Source of the DNA: Caballeronia telluris
Lineage (GTDB): Bacteria; Pseudomonadota; Gammaproteobacteria; Burkholderiales; Burkholderiaceae
NCBI RefSeq assembly: GCF_001544495.1
Contig: NZ_FCNZ02000034.1
Location: 1-45,796 of the forward strand
Length of the DNA stretch: 45,796 nucleotides
Reading direction: 5' to 3'
Made by a program: the position numbers and the translations under genes. A model generated the notes under the pieces. It had not been told where the DNA came from. It did not search any database and worked only from the letters and a program-made list of their open reading frames with translations. Of this stretch, positions 8,327-16,319 are shown in pieces. Position 1 is the stretch's first letter. Each line of letters begins with the position of its first letter.

Positions 8327-9307
8327 ATGGCATACGCAATCCGCTTTCACGAAACAGGCGGCCCCGAGGTTCTGAAGTGGGAAGAGGTGCCGGTCGGCAT
8401 GCCCGGTCCCGGGCAGGTACGGCTGCGTCATGAGGCCGTCGGCCTGAATTTCGCCGATACGTACTTCCGCAGCGGCCTCTATCCCGTCGCCCTCCCCGCC
8501 GGCATGGGCGTGGAAGCAGCGGGCGTGGTCGAGGCCGTCGGACCGGACGTCGATCAACTGCTCGTCGGCGATCGCGTGACCTACACGGGCTTCATCAACA
8601 CGCTCGGCGCGTACAGCACCGAGCGGCTCGTGCCCGCGTCCGCCCTCATCCGGCTGCCGGACGACATCGAATGCGCCACCGCCGCCGCGATGACCATGCG
8701 CGGCCTGACCGCGTCCTACCTGATGCGCCGCATCCATGCGTTCAAGCCGGGCGATTCGATCCTGCTGCATGCCGCCGCCGGTGGGGTCGGGCTGATCGTG
8801 TCGCAGTGGGCGCGTCTGTTGGGAATCAAGGTGATCGGCACGGTGTCGAGCGCAGCCAAGGCCGAAGTGGCCCGCGCGCACGGCTGCGATCACGTCATCG
8901 ACTACAGCCACGAGGACGTCGCGAAGCGCGTGCGTGAACTGACCGAAGGCGCAGGCGTGAACGTCGTGTTCGACAGCGTGGGCAAGGACACCTTCGAAGC
9001 GTCGCTGAACTCGCTCGCGCGCCGTGGCCTGATGGTCTGCGTCGGCACCGCGTCCGGCCCGATTCCGCCGTTCAATCCGCAATTGCTCGCGATGAAGGGC
9101 TCGCTTTATCTGACCCGGCCCGCGCTCGCCGATTACATCGCCGATCCGGCCGAGAAGGACGCGCTGGCAAGCGAGCTCTTCGGGCACGTCGCGGCCGGTC
9201 GCATCAAGATCGAGATCAATCAGCGCTATGCGCTGCCCGATGCCGCACAGGCGCATCGCGACCTCGAATCGCGCCGGACCACCGGCTCATCCATTTTCGT
9301 CGTGTAG
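8327..9307 (+). CDS. NAD(P)H:quinone oxidoreductase (zinc-free MDR family)
   Basis: A 326-residue medium-chain reductase of the QOR type. The N-terminal GroES-like half includes PGPGQVRLRHEAVGLNFADTYFRSGLYP. The Rossmann half has the AAAGGVGL nucleotide motif and ends with GRIKIEINQRYALPDAAQAHRDLESRRTTGS, typical of quinone oxidoreductases. No structural or catalytic zinc cysteines are visible, which separates it from alcohol dehydrogenases. It should use NADPH to reduce quinones or an alpha,beta-unsaturated carbonyl. TGGAGAG lies upstream of the ATG. It is followed 9 bases later by the dioxygenase gene, so the two are probably co-transcribed. Its substrate within this catabolic cluster is unknown. 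Confidence 0.92.
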   Translation: MAYAIRFHETGGPEVLKWEEVPVGMPGPGQVRLRHEAVGLNFADTYFRSGLYPVALPAGMGVEAAGVVEAVGPDVDQLLVGDRVTYTGFINTLGAYSTERLVPASALIRLPDDIECATAAAMTMRGLTASYLMRRIHAFKPGDSILLHAAAGGVGLIVSQWARLLGIKVIGTVSSAAKAEVARAHGCDHVIDYSHEDVAKRVRELTEGAGVNVVFDSVGKDTFEASLNSLARRGLMVCVGTASGPIPPFNPQLLAMKGSLYLTRPALADYIADPAEKDALASELFGHVAAGRIKIEINQRYALPDAAQAHRDLESRRTTGSSIFVV

Positions 9308-9316
9308 GAGACCATG

Positions 9317-10165
9317 ATGCGCGTCGAACAACTCACCTGCTCGATCGGAGCAGAACTCACCGGTGTCAGCCTCGCGGACGCGGTGCACGACGACGGTCTG
9401 TTCGCCGAGATCCGCGCCGCGCTGCTCAAGCATCGCGTGGTGTTCCTGCGCGATCAGGAGATCACCCGTGCCGAGCACGTTGCCTTTGCCCGCCGCTTCG
9501 GTGAACTGGAAGACCATCCGGTCGCCGGCAGCGATCCGGAGCATCCGGGCCTCGTGCGAATCTACAAGAATCCCGACCAGCCCAACGACCGCTACGAGAA
9601 CGCGTGGCACACCGACGCCACCTGGCGCGCAGCGCCGCCGTTCGGTTGCGTGCTGCGCTGCGTCGAGTGTCCGCCGGTCGGTGGCGACACCGTCTGGGCG
9701 AACATGGTGCTGGCCTATGAGAACCTGCCCGAGCACATCAAGACGCAGATCGCCGATTTGCGCGCCCGCCACAGCATCGAAGCGAGTTTCGGCGCGGCGA
9801 TGCCGATCGAAAAGCGCCTCGCGCTGAAAGCCCAGTTTCCGGATGCGGAGCACCCGGTCGTGCGCACGCACCCCGAGACGGGGGAGAAGACGCTCTTCGT
9901 GAACGCCTTCACGACCCACTTCAGCAACTATCACACGCCCGCGCGCGTGCGCTTCGGGCAGGACGCGAATCCGGGCGCGAGCCAACTGCTGAACTACCTG
10001 ATCAGCCAGGCATACATCCCCGAGCACCAGGTCCGCTGGCGCTGGAAGCCGAACAGCATCGCGATCTGGGACAACCGCAGCACGCAGCACTACGCGGTCA
10101 TGGATTACCCGCCGTGCCATCGCAAGATGGAGCGAGCCGGAATCGTCGGCGACGTGCCTTACTGA
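9317..10165 (+). CDS. TauD/TfdA family Fe(II)/2-oxoglutarate dioxygenase
   Basis: A 282-residue enzyme of the taurine/2,4-D dioxygenase family. The HxD iron motif is in NAWHTDATW (H98, D100), the distal histidine is in WDNRSTQHYAVMDY (H258), and an arginine for 2-oxoglutarate follows in CHRKMERAG. The N-terminal GAELTGVSL and VVFLRDQ segments are also typical. It should hydroxylate a small organic substrate using O2 and 2-oxoglutarate. Two adjacent ATGs exist (9314 and 9317); GGAG at 9307-9310 is better spaced for 9317. The neighbour genes (quinone reductase, BKACE, MFS transporter) suggest a catabolic role rather than sulfur scavenging, but the substrate cannot be inferred. Confidence 0.92.
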   Translation: MRVEQLTCSIGAELTGVSLADAVHDDGLFAEIRAALLKHRVVFLRDQEITRAEHVAFARRFGELEDHPVAGSDPEHPGLVRIYKNPDQPNDRYENAWHTDATWRAAPPFGCVLRCVECPPVGGDTVWANMVLAYENLPEHIKTQIADLRARHSIEASFGAAMPIEKRLALKAQFPDAEHPVVRTHPETGEKTLFVNAFTTHFSNYHTPARVRFGQDANPGASQLLNYLISQAYIPEHQVRWRWKPNSIAIWDNRSTQHYAVMDYPPCHRKMERAGIVGDVPY

Positions 10166-10227
10166 TTCAGGCGCCCCGAACGCCGCCTACCTGCCTTACA
10201 CCGAACCTATTTACGCTGGAGCAACAC

Positions 10228-11283
10228 ATGCAATTCCTCGACGATTCCCTGCACCCCGAGAACCAGGACAAAGTGGTCATCACGGTCGCGCCCTACGGCC
10301 CCGAATGGATGCCGGCCGACTTCCCGGAAGACATTCCGGTGACGATGGACGAACAGATCCAGAAGGCAGTCGACTGCTACAACGCGGGCGCCACGGTGCT
10401 GCACCTGCATGTGCGCGAACTGGACGGCAAGGGTTCCAAGCGCCTGTCGAAGTTCAACGAACTGATCGCGGGCGTGCGCGCCGCGGTGCCGGACATGATC
10501 ATCCAGGTGGGCGGCTCGATCTCGTTCGCGCCGGAAGACGACGGTCAGGCGGCGAAGTGGCTGTCCGACGACACGCGTCACATGCTCGCCGATCTCGATC
10601 CGAAGCCTGACCAGGTGACGGTTGCGATCAACACCACGCAGATGAACATCATGGAGTTGCTGTATCCGGAATACCTGGAAGGCACCTCGCTCGCGAGTAA
10701 GGCGATTCACGCCGCCTACAGCGAAATGACCGTGCCGGCCGGCCCGGCGTGGGTGGAGGAGCATCTGCGGCGGCTGCAGGCGTCGAACATCCAGCCGCAC
10801 TTCCAGCTGACCGGCATCCATGCGCTGGAAACGCTCGAACGCCTCGTGCGCAAGGGCGTGTACACGGGTCCGCTGAACCTGACGTGGATCGGTATCGGCG
10901 GCGGTTTCGACGGCCCGAACCCGTTCAACTTCTTCAACTTCGTGCACCGTGCGCCGGACGGCTGCACGCTGACCGCGGAGTCGCTCCTGAAGAACGTGTT
11001 GCCGTTCAACATGATGGCGATGTCGATGGGCCTGCATCCGCGCTGCGGCATCGAGGACACGATCATCGACCAGCACGGCAACCGCATGACCTCGGTGCAG
11101 CAGATCGAGCAGTGCGTGCGCGTCGCCCGCGAACTGGGACGCGAGATTGCGAGCGGCAAGGAAGCGCGCGCGATCTACAAGATCGGCGTGCAATACAAGG
11201 ACGCCGACGAGACGCTCGCGCAGATGGGCATGGCGCCGAACCGGAAGTCCGGCCAGGTCAATCTGCCGCTGCGCGCTGCCTGA
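10228..11283 (+). CDS. BKACE family beta-keto acid cleavage enzyme (DUF849)
   Basis: The 351-residue protein belongs to the zinc-dependent TIM-barrel family that cleaves a 3-keto acid with acetyl-CoA to give acetoacetate and a new CoA ester. Key features are the metal-binding HxH in TVLHLHVRE (H59, H61), QVGGSISF, and QPHFQLTGIHALETLERLV. The ATG at 10228 follows a GCTGGAGCAACAC ribosome site; an in-frame start 38 codons upstream would overlap the dioxygenase gene. The protein is longer than many BKACE members (about 270-310 residues), with an extended C-terminus. Carnitine-type (CdhC-like) or other 3-keto acids are possible substrates. Position between a dioxygenase and a transporter supports a catabolic operon. 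Confidence 0.9.
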   Translation: MQFLDDSLHPENQDKVVITVAPYGPEWMPADFPEDIPVTMDEQIQKAVDCYNAGATVLHLHVRELDGKGSKRLSKFNELIAGVRAAVPDMIIQVGGSISFAPEDDGQAAKWLSDDTRHMLADLDPKPDQVTVAINTTQMNIMELLYPEYLEGTSLASKAIHAAYSEMTVPAGPAWVEEHLRRLQASNIQPHFQLTGIHALETLERLVRKGVYTGPLNLTWIGIGGGFDGPNPFNFFNFVHRAPDGCTLTAESLLKNVLPFNMMAMSMGLHPRCGIEDTIIDQHGNRMTSVQQIEQCVRVARELGREIASGKEARAIYKIGVQYKDADETLAQMGMAPNRKSGQVNLPLRAA

Positions 11284-11348
11284 CACCCCCACGCGGACGC
11301 GGCCTTGAACGCCGCGCCCGCACCTTTCACTTAACACTCCATGGCGAA

Positions 11349-11375
11349 GGCCGGGCAAGCAGCGCTTGCCCGGCC
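11349..11375. terminator. strong 11-bp hairpin inside the catabolic cluster
   Basis: GGCCGGGCAAG (11349-11359) pairs perfectly with CTTGCCCGGCC (11365-11375) around a 5-base loop. It is in the 162-base gap between the BKACE and MFS genes. There is no T-run after it, so it may be an attenuating or mRNA-stabilising hairpin rather than a full terminator. Confidence 0.5.
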
Positions 11376-11445
11376 AGAACAACAAACGACCCGCTGCGCT
11401 CAGGCGCATGACGAGGCCGCACGCCAGACATCGGAGGAGACGATC

Positions 11446-12768
11446 TTGGATATTCATTGCATCAAGCCGGCCACGAGCGGCGTCGCCGCTCCGGCCATCT
11501 CGCGCAAATACGCGTGGGTCGTGTTCGCGCTGACCTTCGGTCTGCTGCTGTCGGACTACATGTCACGGCAGGTCCTGAACGCGGTCTTTCCGCTGCTGAA
11601 ACAGTCGTGGGGCCTGTCCGACACGCAACTGGGTTCGCTCAGCGGCGTGGTCGCGCTGATGGTCGGTCTGCTGACCTTCCCCCTCTCCGTGCTCGCGGAC
11701 CGCTGGGGCCGCGTGCGCAGCCTGATCGTCATGGCAGCGCTCTGGAGCCTCGCCACGCTCGGCTGCGCCATCGCGACCAACTATGGAGAAATGCTCGTCG
11801 CGCGCGCCTTCGTGGGGCTCGGCGAAGCCGCCTATGGAAGCGTCGGCATCGCGCTCATTCTCAGCATCTTCCCGGCGCATCTGCGCTCCACGCTCACCGG
11901 CGCCTTCATGGCCGGCGGCGCATTCGGCTCGGTGCTCGGCATGGCGCTGGGCGGCTTTGTCGCGGTGCACTTCGGCTGGCGTGCGTCGTTCGCCGCGATG
12001 GCCTGTTTCGGCATCATGCTGGTGATCGCGTACCGGCTGCTGGTGTCGGACAAGCGCATTGCCGCCCGCTATCCGGACGCGCAGGCCGCGGAGCAGAACG
12101 CTGGCGGCATGCGCACGAGCCTGCGCAAACTGCTGGCTGGCCTCTTCTCGACGGTCTCGGTCGTGTGCGCCTATGTCGGCAGCGGATTGCAGCTTTTCAT
12201 CATGGGCGCCGTGATCGCGTGGATGCCGAGCTTCCTGAATCGCTACTACGGGCTGCCCGCCGACAAAGCGGCCGCCGGCGCCGCGGTCTTCGTGTTGCTG
12301 GGCGGAGTCGGGATGGTCGCATGCGGTATCGCCACCGACCGGATCTGCCGAAAGGTTCCCGCGCGCAAGTGGGTCACGGCCGTCGCCTATTGCCTGATCT
12401 CGTTCGTGTTGCTGTCGATCGGTTTCCGTCTCGACGCCGGCGCATTGCAACTCGTGCTGCTCGGCGCGGGCATTCTCGTCGTCGCGGGCACTTCCGGCCC
12501 GGCCGGAGCGATGGTCGCCAACCTCACGCCATCGACGATCCACGCATCCGCCTTCGCGACGCTCACGCTTGCGAACAATCTCCTGGGCCTCGCGCCGGGT
12601 CCGCTCGTCACGGGCGCGATCGCCGACCGCATCGGCCTCCTGGGCGCCTTGCAGATCATTCCGCTCGTGAGCCTCGCGGCGATGGTGGCGTTCGCGATCG
12701 GCCGGTCGAGATACACGCGCGACCTGAGCCGCATCGACGCGCTCCGCGGACAAGCGGCACAACAATGA
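11446..12768 (+). CDS. MFS transporter (organic/aromatic acid importer-like)
   Basis: A 440-residue inner-membrane protein with about 12 hydrophobic helices. The major facilitator signature lies in the loop after helix 2 (LADRWGRVRSL), followed by the helix 4 segment MLVARAFVGLGEAAYG. A TTG start at 11446 is chosen because GGAGGAG lies 7 bases upstream and the protein then begins MDIHCIKPATSG. The frame extends to an ATG at 11341, but that would place the strong hairpin at 11349-11375 inside the coding region. The stop overlaps the next possible ATG (ATGA at 12765). Its place in the cluster suggests import of the compound degraded by the dioxygenase and BKACE, an inference from context. Confidence 0.88.
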   Translation: MDIHCIKPATSGVAAPAISRKYAWVVFALTFGLLLSDYMSRQVLNAVFPLLKQSWGLSDTQLGSLSGVVALMVGLLTFPLSVLADRWGRVRSLIVMAALWSLATLGCAIATNYGEMLVARAFVGLGEAAYGSVGIALILSIFPAHLRSTLTGAFMAGGAFGSVLGMALGGFVAVHFGWRASFAAMACFGIMLVIAYRLLVSDKRIAARYPDAQAAEQNAGGMRTSLRKLLAGLFSTVSVVCAYVGSGLQLFIMGAVIAWMPSFLNRYYGLPADKAAAGAAVFVLLGGVGMVACGIATDRICRKVPARKWVTAVAYCLISFVLLSIGFRLDAGALQLVLLGAGILVVAGTSGPAGAMVANLTPSTIHASAFATLTLANNLLGLAPGPLVTGAIADRIGLLGALQIIPLVSLAAMVAFAIGRSRYTRDLSRIDALRGQAAQQ

Positions 12769-12791
12769 GCCTTCACGGGGAAAAACGATTC

Positions 12792-13352
12792 ATGACATCT
12801 ATCTCAACGCCCGCGGTGCTGATCGTGCCGGGATTGCGCGATCACGTCGAAGACCACTGGCAGACGTTGCTCGAACGCAGGCTCCCGAATGCGCGCTCGG
12901 TGCCTCCGCTGGAACGCGACAAGCTGGACTGCGCGGCCCGCGTCGCCGCGCTCGATGCGGCGCTCGCTAGGATCGAAGGCCCGGTCGTGCTCGTCGCGCA
13001 CAGCGCGGGCGTGATGATTACCGTGCACTGGGCCCGGATGCATCGGCGGGAGATTCAGGGCGCCCTGCTCGCGACGCCGCCCGATTTCGAGTCGCCGATG
13101 CCGGACGGTTATCCGACGGTCGAGACGCTGCGTGAACATGGCTGGCTGCCCGCTCCGCGCGAGCACCTGCCGTTCCCGAGCATCGTGGCCGCCAGTACCA
13201 ACGATCCGCTCGCGCGCTTCGAGCGCGTCGCGGAACTCGCCGATGCATGGGGCAGCCGTTTCGTGAACATCGGCGCGGCCGGCCATCTGAACCCTGCTTC
13301 GGGGCATGGCGAATGGACGCGCGCCGACGAATTCGTCGCCGAGCTGAGCTGA
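12792..13352 (+). CDS. RBBP9/YdeN family serine hydrolase
   Basis: A 186-residue alpha/beta hydrolase. It shows the family start VLIVPGLRDHVEDHWQ, the nucleophile elbow VAHSAGV (S71), an acidic residue in ASTNDPLARFE (D138), and the histidine in GAAGHLNPASG (H165), giving a complete catalytic triad. It has no signal peptide and is cytoplasmic. Two starts are possible: 12765, which overlaps the transporter stop as ATGA but has no clear ribosome site, and 12792, which follows a GGGGAAA stretch and begins MTSISTPAVLIVPG. The second is used. The gene probably ends the catabolic operon and may hydrolyse an ester or amide intermediate; the substrate is not known. Confidence 0.85.
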   Translation: MTSISTPAVLIVPGLRDHVEDHWQTLLERRLPNARSVPPLERDKLDCAARVAALDAALARIEGPVVLVAHSAGVMITVHWARMHRREIQGALLATPPDFESPMPDGYPTVETLREHGWLPAPREHLPFPSIVAASTNDPLARFERVAELADAWGSRFVNIGAAGHLNPASGHGEWTRADEFVAELS

Positions 13353-13437
13353 CGCACGACTACGACGGGAATCAACGAATCAATTTTGATGTTACGGGCA
13401 TGCCGACGGCTGCTCGCCAATCACAGGAACGCAAGAC

Positions 13438-13635
13438 ATGTCTACTCACGCAAAAACCGGCGCACTTCAAAACGACGCCGACAGTTTCAAAGCCGACCAC
13501 GATCTGAACAAGGATCGAACCTCCGTCGAGCGACGCGAGCAGGCCTCCGCCCGCACGTGGGCGTGGGCAAGTACCACGGAAGTGTACGACTGGATGGACG
13601 CGCATACGCCCGTCACCACCGGCGCGTGGCGCTGA
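13438..13635 (+). CDS. small uncharacterised protein
   Basis: A 65-residue frame with ATG at 13438 preceded by AGGAACG. The product is hydrophilic (ALQNDADSFKADHDLNKD) with a Trp-rich end (RTWAWASTTEVYDWMDAH). No signal peptide, membrane helix or known motif is seen. It lies alone between the hydrolase and the lipoprotein operon. The composition looks like a real small protein rather than a frame shadow, because no competing gene occupies this stretch. Confidence 0.5.
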   Translation: MSTHAKTGALQNDADSFKADHDLNKDRTSVERREQASARTWAWASTTEVYDWMDAHTPVTTGAWR

Positions 13636-13652
13636 GCGGCAAAAAAGCATGA

Positions 13653-13680
13653 CGCGGCTGTCATCGACATTTCAGCCGCG
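13653..13680. terminator. 8-bp hairpin after the small gene
   Basis: CGCGGCTG (13653-13660) pairs with CAGCCGCG (13673-13680) across a 12-base loop. It lies 18 bases after the stop of the small gene. The only homopolymer nearby is an A6 run upstream (13641-13646), which would be a T-run for minus-strand transcripts. As a plus-strand terminator it is therefore weak. Confidence 0.35.
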
Positions 13681-13700
13681 GTGTAACCGGACTTGCACAC

Positions 13701-13706
13701 TATAAT
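13701..13706 (+). promoter_or_regulatory. candidate -10 box for the LssY_C operon
   Basis: A perfect TATAAT lies 70 bases before the lipoprotein start, in a locally AT-richer stretch. No good -35 hexamer is found 16-18 bases upstream, so this is a weak promoter call. Confidence 0.3.
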
Positions 13707-13776
13707 TCGACCAACACCCGAGAAGGACCTATCACAACGATCCCTGGCATCTGCCTAGCGGCAATGAGGTTACGCG

Positions 13777-15069
13777 ATGAACCGCATCGTGAATCGACTG
13801 CTGGCTGCCGTTGTTGTCGCCTTGTTTCTGGCCGCTTGCGCCATCACGCCGCCGGCCGTTAGCGGGCTCACCTACAAGAGCCGCGCCGCGACCCGCACCG
13901 AAGGCGGACTGCGGGTATCCGCGTCCGTGCTGTCGGCCGAGGAGAGCGCGTCCGTCTACGGCGTGCCGCTCGCAGAGAAGGGGATTCAACCCGTCTGGAT
14001 CGAAGTCTCCAACGACGAAGCACTTAATTATTTCCTGATGTCCCCGGGGCTCGACCCGAATTTCTTTCCCGCATCGGAAGCAGCCGAGGCCTTCGGCAAC
14101 GGCGATCCGGCGCACGCCGGCGGCACACTCGCGCAGCGCTTTCGCGAACTGGCCTTCCAGAACCCCATCCAGCCCGGCGAGACCAAGTCGGGATTCGTGC
14201 TGACCCATCTCGACGAAGGCGCCAAGCTCGTCCAGCTCGACCTCGTTGCGAGCGCGCAAGCGAGAACCTTCTCCATCCTCGTGATCGTGCCCGGCTTCTA
14301 TGCCGACTACCACGTGAGCGAAGTCTTCCGGCGCGAGATGTATCCGTCCGACCAGATCGTGAACTACACGGACGACGACGCATTTCGCGCCGCACTCGAA
14401 GCCCTGCCGTGCTGCGCCACGAACCAGGACGGTTCGAAGACCGGCGATCCGCTCAATCTGGTCGTCGTGGGCGGACTCGACGACGCCTTTCCCGCTCTGG
14501 TGCGCCGCGGCTGGAGTCCGACCGAACAGAAGTGGTCGGGCGCGATCATGCGCACCGTGACTTCCGCGCTGTCCGGCGATCGCTACGTCAATGCGCCCGT
14601 GAGCGACCTCTACCTGTTCGGCCGCGCCCAGGATCTCGCGTTGCAGAAAGCGCGCGACACCATTCACCAGCGCAATCATCTGCGGCTCTGGCTGAGTCCG
14701 ATGCGATACCACGGCAAGCTCGTGTGGGTGGGCCAGATCAGCCGCGATATCGGCGTGCGCTTCACGTTTCATTCGCCGACCTTCACCACGCACAAGATCG
14801 ACCCGGACGTCGACGAGGCACGCCGAGCGCTCGCCGAGGACATGGCGTATTCGCAGAACCTCGTCGAGCTCGGCTTCGTCAAGGGCGTGGGCGCCGCTTC
14901 GCAGAGCGCGCCGAGCGAAAACCTCACGACCGATCCGTACTACACCGACGGGTATCGGCAGGTGCTCGTGTTCGACCGCCGTCCGACGTCGCTTTCGGAG
15001 ATCGGGATTTTCCCCTGGGAGGTGAATGCCAAGCCGAGCAATCATCCGCGCGCGGGAGCGAAACAATGA
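13777..15069 (+). CDS. LssY_C-domain lipoprotein, first copy
   Basis: A 430-residue protein with a lipoprotein signal ending in the perfect lipobox LAAC (C21), so it should be lipid-anchored in the cell envelope. The C-terminal half matches my recollection of the LssY_C domain: DPLNLVVVGG, a helix with ALVRRGW, SDLYLFGRAQDLALQKARD, HLRLWLSPMRYHGKLVWVGQ, and DPDVDEARRALAEDM. LssY is a Legionella gene of the lss region; the domain's activity is unknown. The N-terminal half (VSASVLSAEESASVYG, IQPVWIEVSN) recurs in the next gene. GAGG precedes the ATG. The stop overlaps the next start (ATGA), indicating translational coupling. Cysteines in LPCCATNQ are shared with the paralogue. Confidence 0.85.
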   Translation: MNRIVNRLLAAVVVALFLAACAITPPAVSGLTYKSRAATRTEGGLRVSASVLSAEESASVYGVPLAEKGIQPVWIEVSNDEALNYFLMSPGLDPNFFPASEAAEAFGNGDPAHAGGTLAQRFRELAFQNPIQPGETKSGFVLTHLDEGAKLVQLDLVASAQARTFSILVIVPGFYADYHVSEVFRREMYPSDQIVNYTDDDAFRAALEALPCCATNQDGSKTGDPLNLVVVGGLDDAFPALVRRGWSPTEQKWSGAIMRTVTSALSGDRYVNAPVSDLYLFGRAQDLALQKARDTIHQRNHLRLWLSPMRYHGKLVWVGQISRDIGVRFTFHSPTFTTHKIDPDVDEARRALAEDMAYSQNLVELGFVKGVGAASQSAPSENLTTDPYYTDGYRQVLVFDRRPTSLSEIGIFPWEVNAKPSNHPRAGAKQ

Positions 15070-16319
15070 GCGCGCCGCGCCGGTCGCATCGTGCGTTGAT
15101 CCGTGCGGCCGGCGCCGTCGCCCTCCTCCTCGTTTTGGCCGCTTGCGGGACATGGACGGCTCCGCCGAGCGTCGACGATGCGCCGCTGCGCAAGCGCGCC
15201 GTCAGCGCCACCAAACAGGATGTTCAGGTGAGCGCGGCCGTGCTTTCGTCGGCCGACAGCCAACGGATGTTCGGCGCCGACATCAACAAGAACAACATGC
15301 AGCCCGTCTGGATCGAAGTTCAGAACCGGACGTTGCAACCGTTGTGGCTGCTGCAATCGGGTACCGATCCCGACTACTTCTCACCGCTCGAAGTCGCGTG
15401 GTCGATGCACACGCTGCTCGGTTTCGCAACGAACGCGAACATCGACAATCATTTCAACAAGCTCGGTTTCAAGAATCCGGTGGCACCGGGCGAGACGCGC
15501 GCGGGGATCGTCTTCACCAATCCGGATCGCGACCCCAAGCTCGTCAATATCGACCTGTTCGGAAGCAGGACGCTCGTGCCCTTCTCGCTCTTCGTCAGCG
15601 TGCCCGACGACACGCCCGACTCCCGCCTCGCGCTGACGCTGTACCAGTACCCCGCTACGGAGATCACGGACTACCACGACCTCGCCTCGCTGCGTGCCGC
15701 GCTCGAACGGCTGCCGTGCTGCGCCACCGATCAGCACGCCACGACCGGCGCGGACCCGCTGAACGTCGTGGTGGTCGGCAATCTGGGCGACATCGGCGCG
15801 GCGCTCGTGCGGCGCAGCTATCGACGCAACCTGCGCGAAAGCGATCTCGATCAATGGGCTTTCGGACGCCGCCCGGATGTCGTCCTTCGCCGGCAAGCGC
15901 AGACGGGCACGCCCGCGACTTCGATCCGCGCGTGGCTCACACCCATTCGCTTCAACGGCGAGGTCGTGTACGTGGCGCAGGTCGGACGGCCGGTCGGCGG
16001 GCGCTTCGCGCGCAACGGATCGACCAGCGACGTGCTGCACGGCGACGTCGACGAGGCCAGAAACTTCATCGTTCAGGACATGATGTATTCGGGCGGGCTC
16101 GACAAGCTCGGCTTCGTGAACGGTGTCGGCCCGGCACCGCAAGCCCATCCCCGGACGACGCTCAACGGCGCGCTTTACCATACCGACGGATTGCGCGCCG
16201 TGATGTTCTTTGCAACGCGGCCTTTGAGTTTCACGAACGTCGACATTCTGGACTGGGTGCCCTATCTCGACCCGCGCAAGTCCGCCTCACGCAAGGAGAC
16301 GAGCGATGCAGGCAAGTAA
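15066..16319 (+). CDS. LssY_C-domain lipoprotein, second copy
   Basis: The 417-residue product is a paralogue of the preceding protein. Shared blocks are VSAAVLSSADSQRMFG, MQPVWIEVQN, FKNPVAPGETRAG, LPCCATDQ, DPLNVVVVGN, GDVDEARNFIVQDM and LGFVNGVGPA. The signal peptide ends in the lipobox LAAC (C27), so this too is an envelope lipoprotein. The second half has the LssY_C pattern, but the SDLYLFGR segment is replaced by DQWAFGRRPDVVLRR, so the two copies have diverged. It starts at ATGA overlapping the first copy and its end overlaps the following hydrolase gene by 14 bases. The tight arrangement suggests that all three products act together. Confidence 0.85.
   Translation: MSAPRRSHRALIRAAGAVALLLVLAACGTWTAPPSVDDAPLRKRAVSATKQDVQVSAAVLSSADSQRMFGADINKNNMQPVWIEVQNRTLQPLWLLQSGTDPDYFSPLEVAWSMHTLLGFATNANIDNHFNKLGFKNPVAPGETRAGIVFTNPDRDPKLVNIDLFGSRTLVPFSLFVSVPDDTPDSRLALTLYQYPATEITDYHDLASLRAALERLPCCATDQHATTGADPLNVVVVGNLGDIGAALVRRSYRRNLRESDLDQWAFGRRPDVVLRRQAQTGTPATSIRAWLTPIRFNGEVVYVAQVGRPVGGRFARNGSTSDVLHGDVDEARNFIVQDMMYSGGLDKLGFVNGVGPAPQAHPRTTLNGALYHTDGLRAVMFFATRPLSFTNVDILDWVPYLDPRKSASRKETSDAGK

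Noticed and set aside
11457..12764. N-terminal extension of the RBBP9-like hydrolase frame through the transporter gene
   Set aside because: The extension is out of frame with the MFS protein and Arg-rich; the hydrolase starts at 12765 or 12792.
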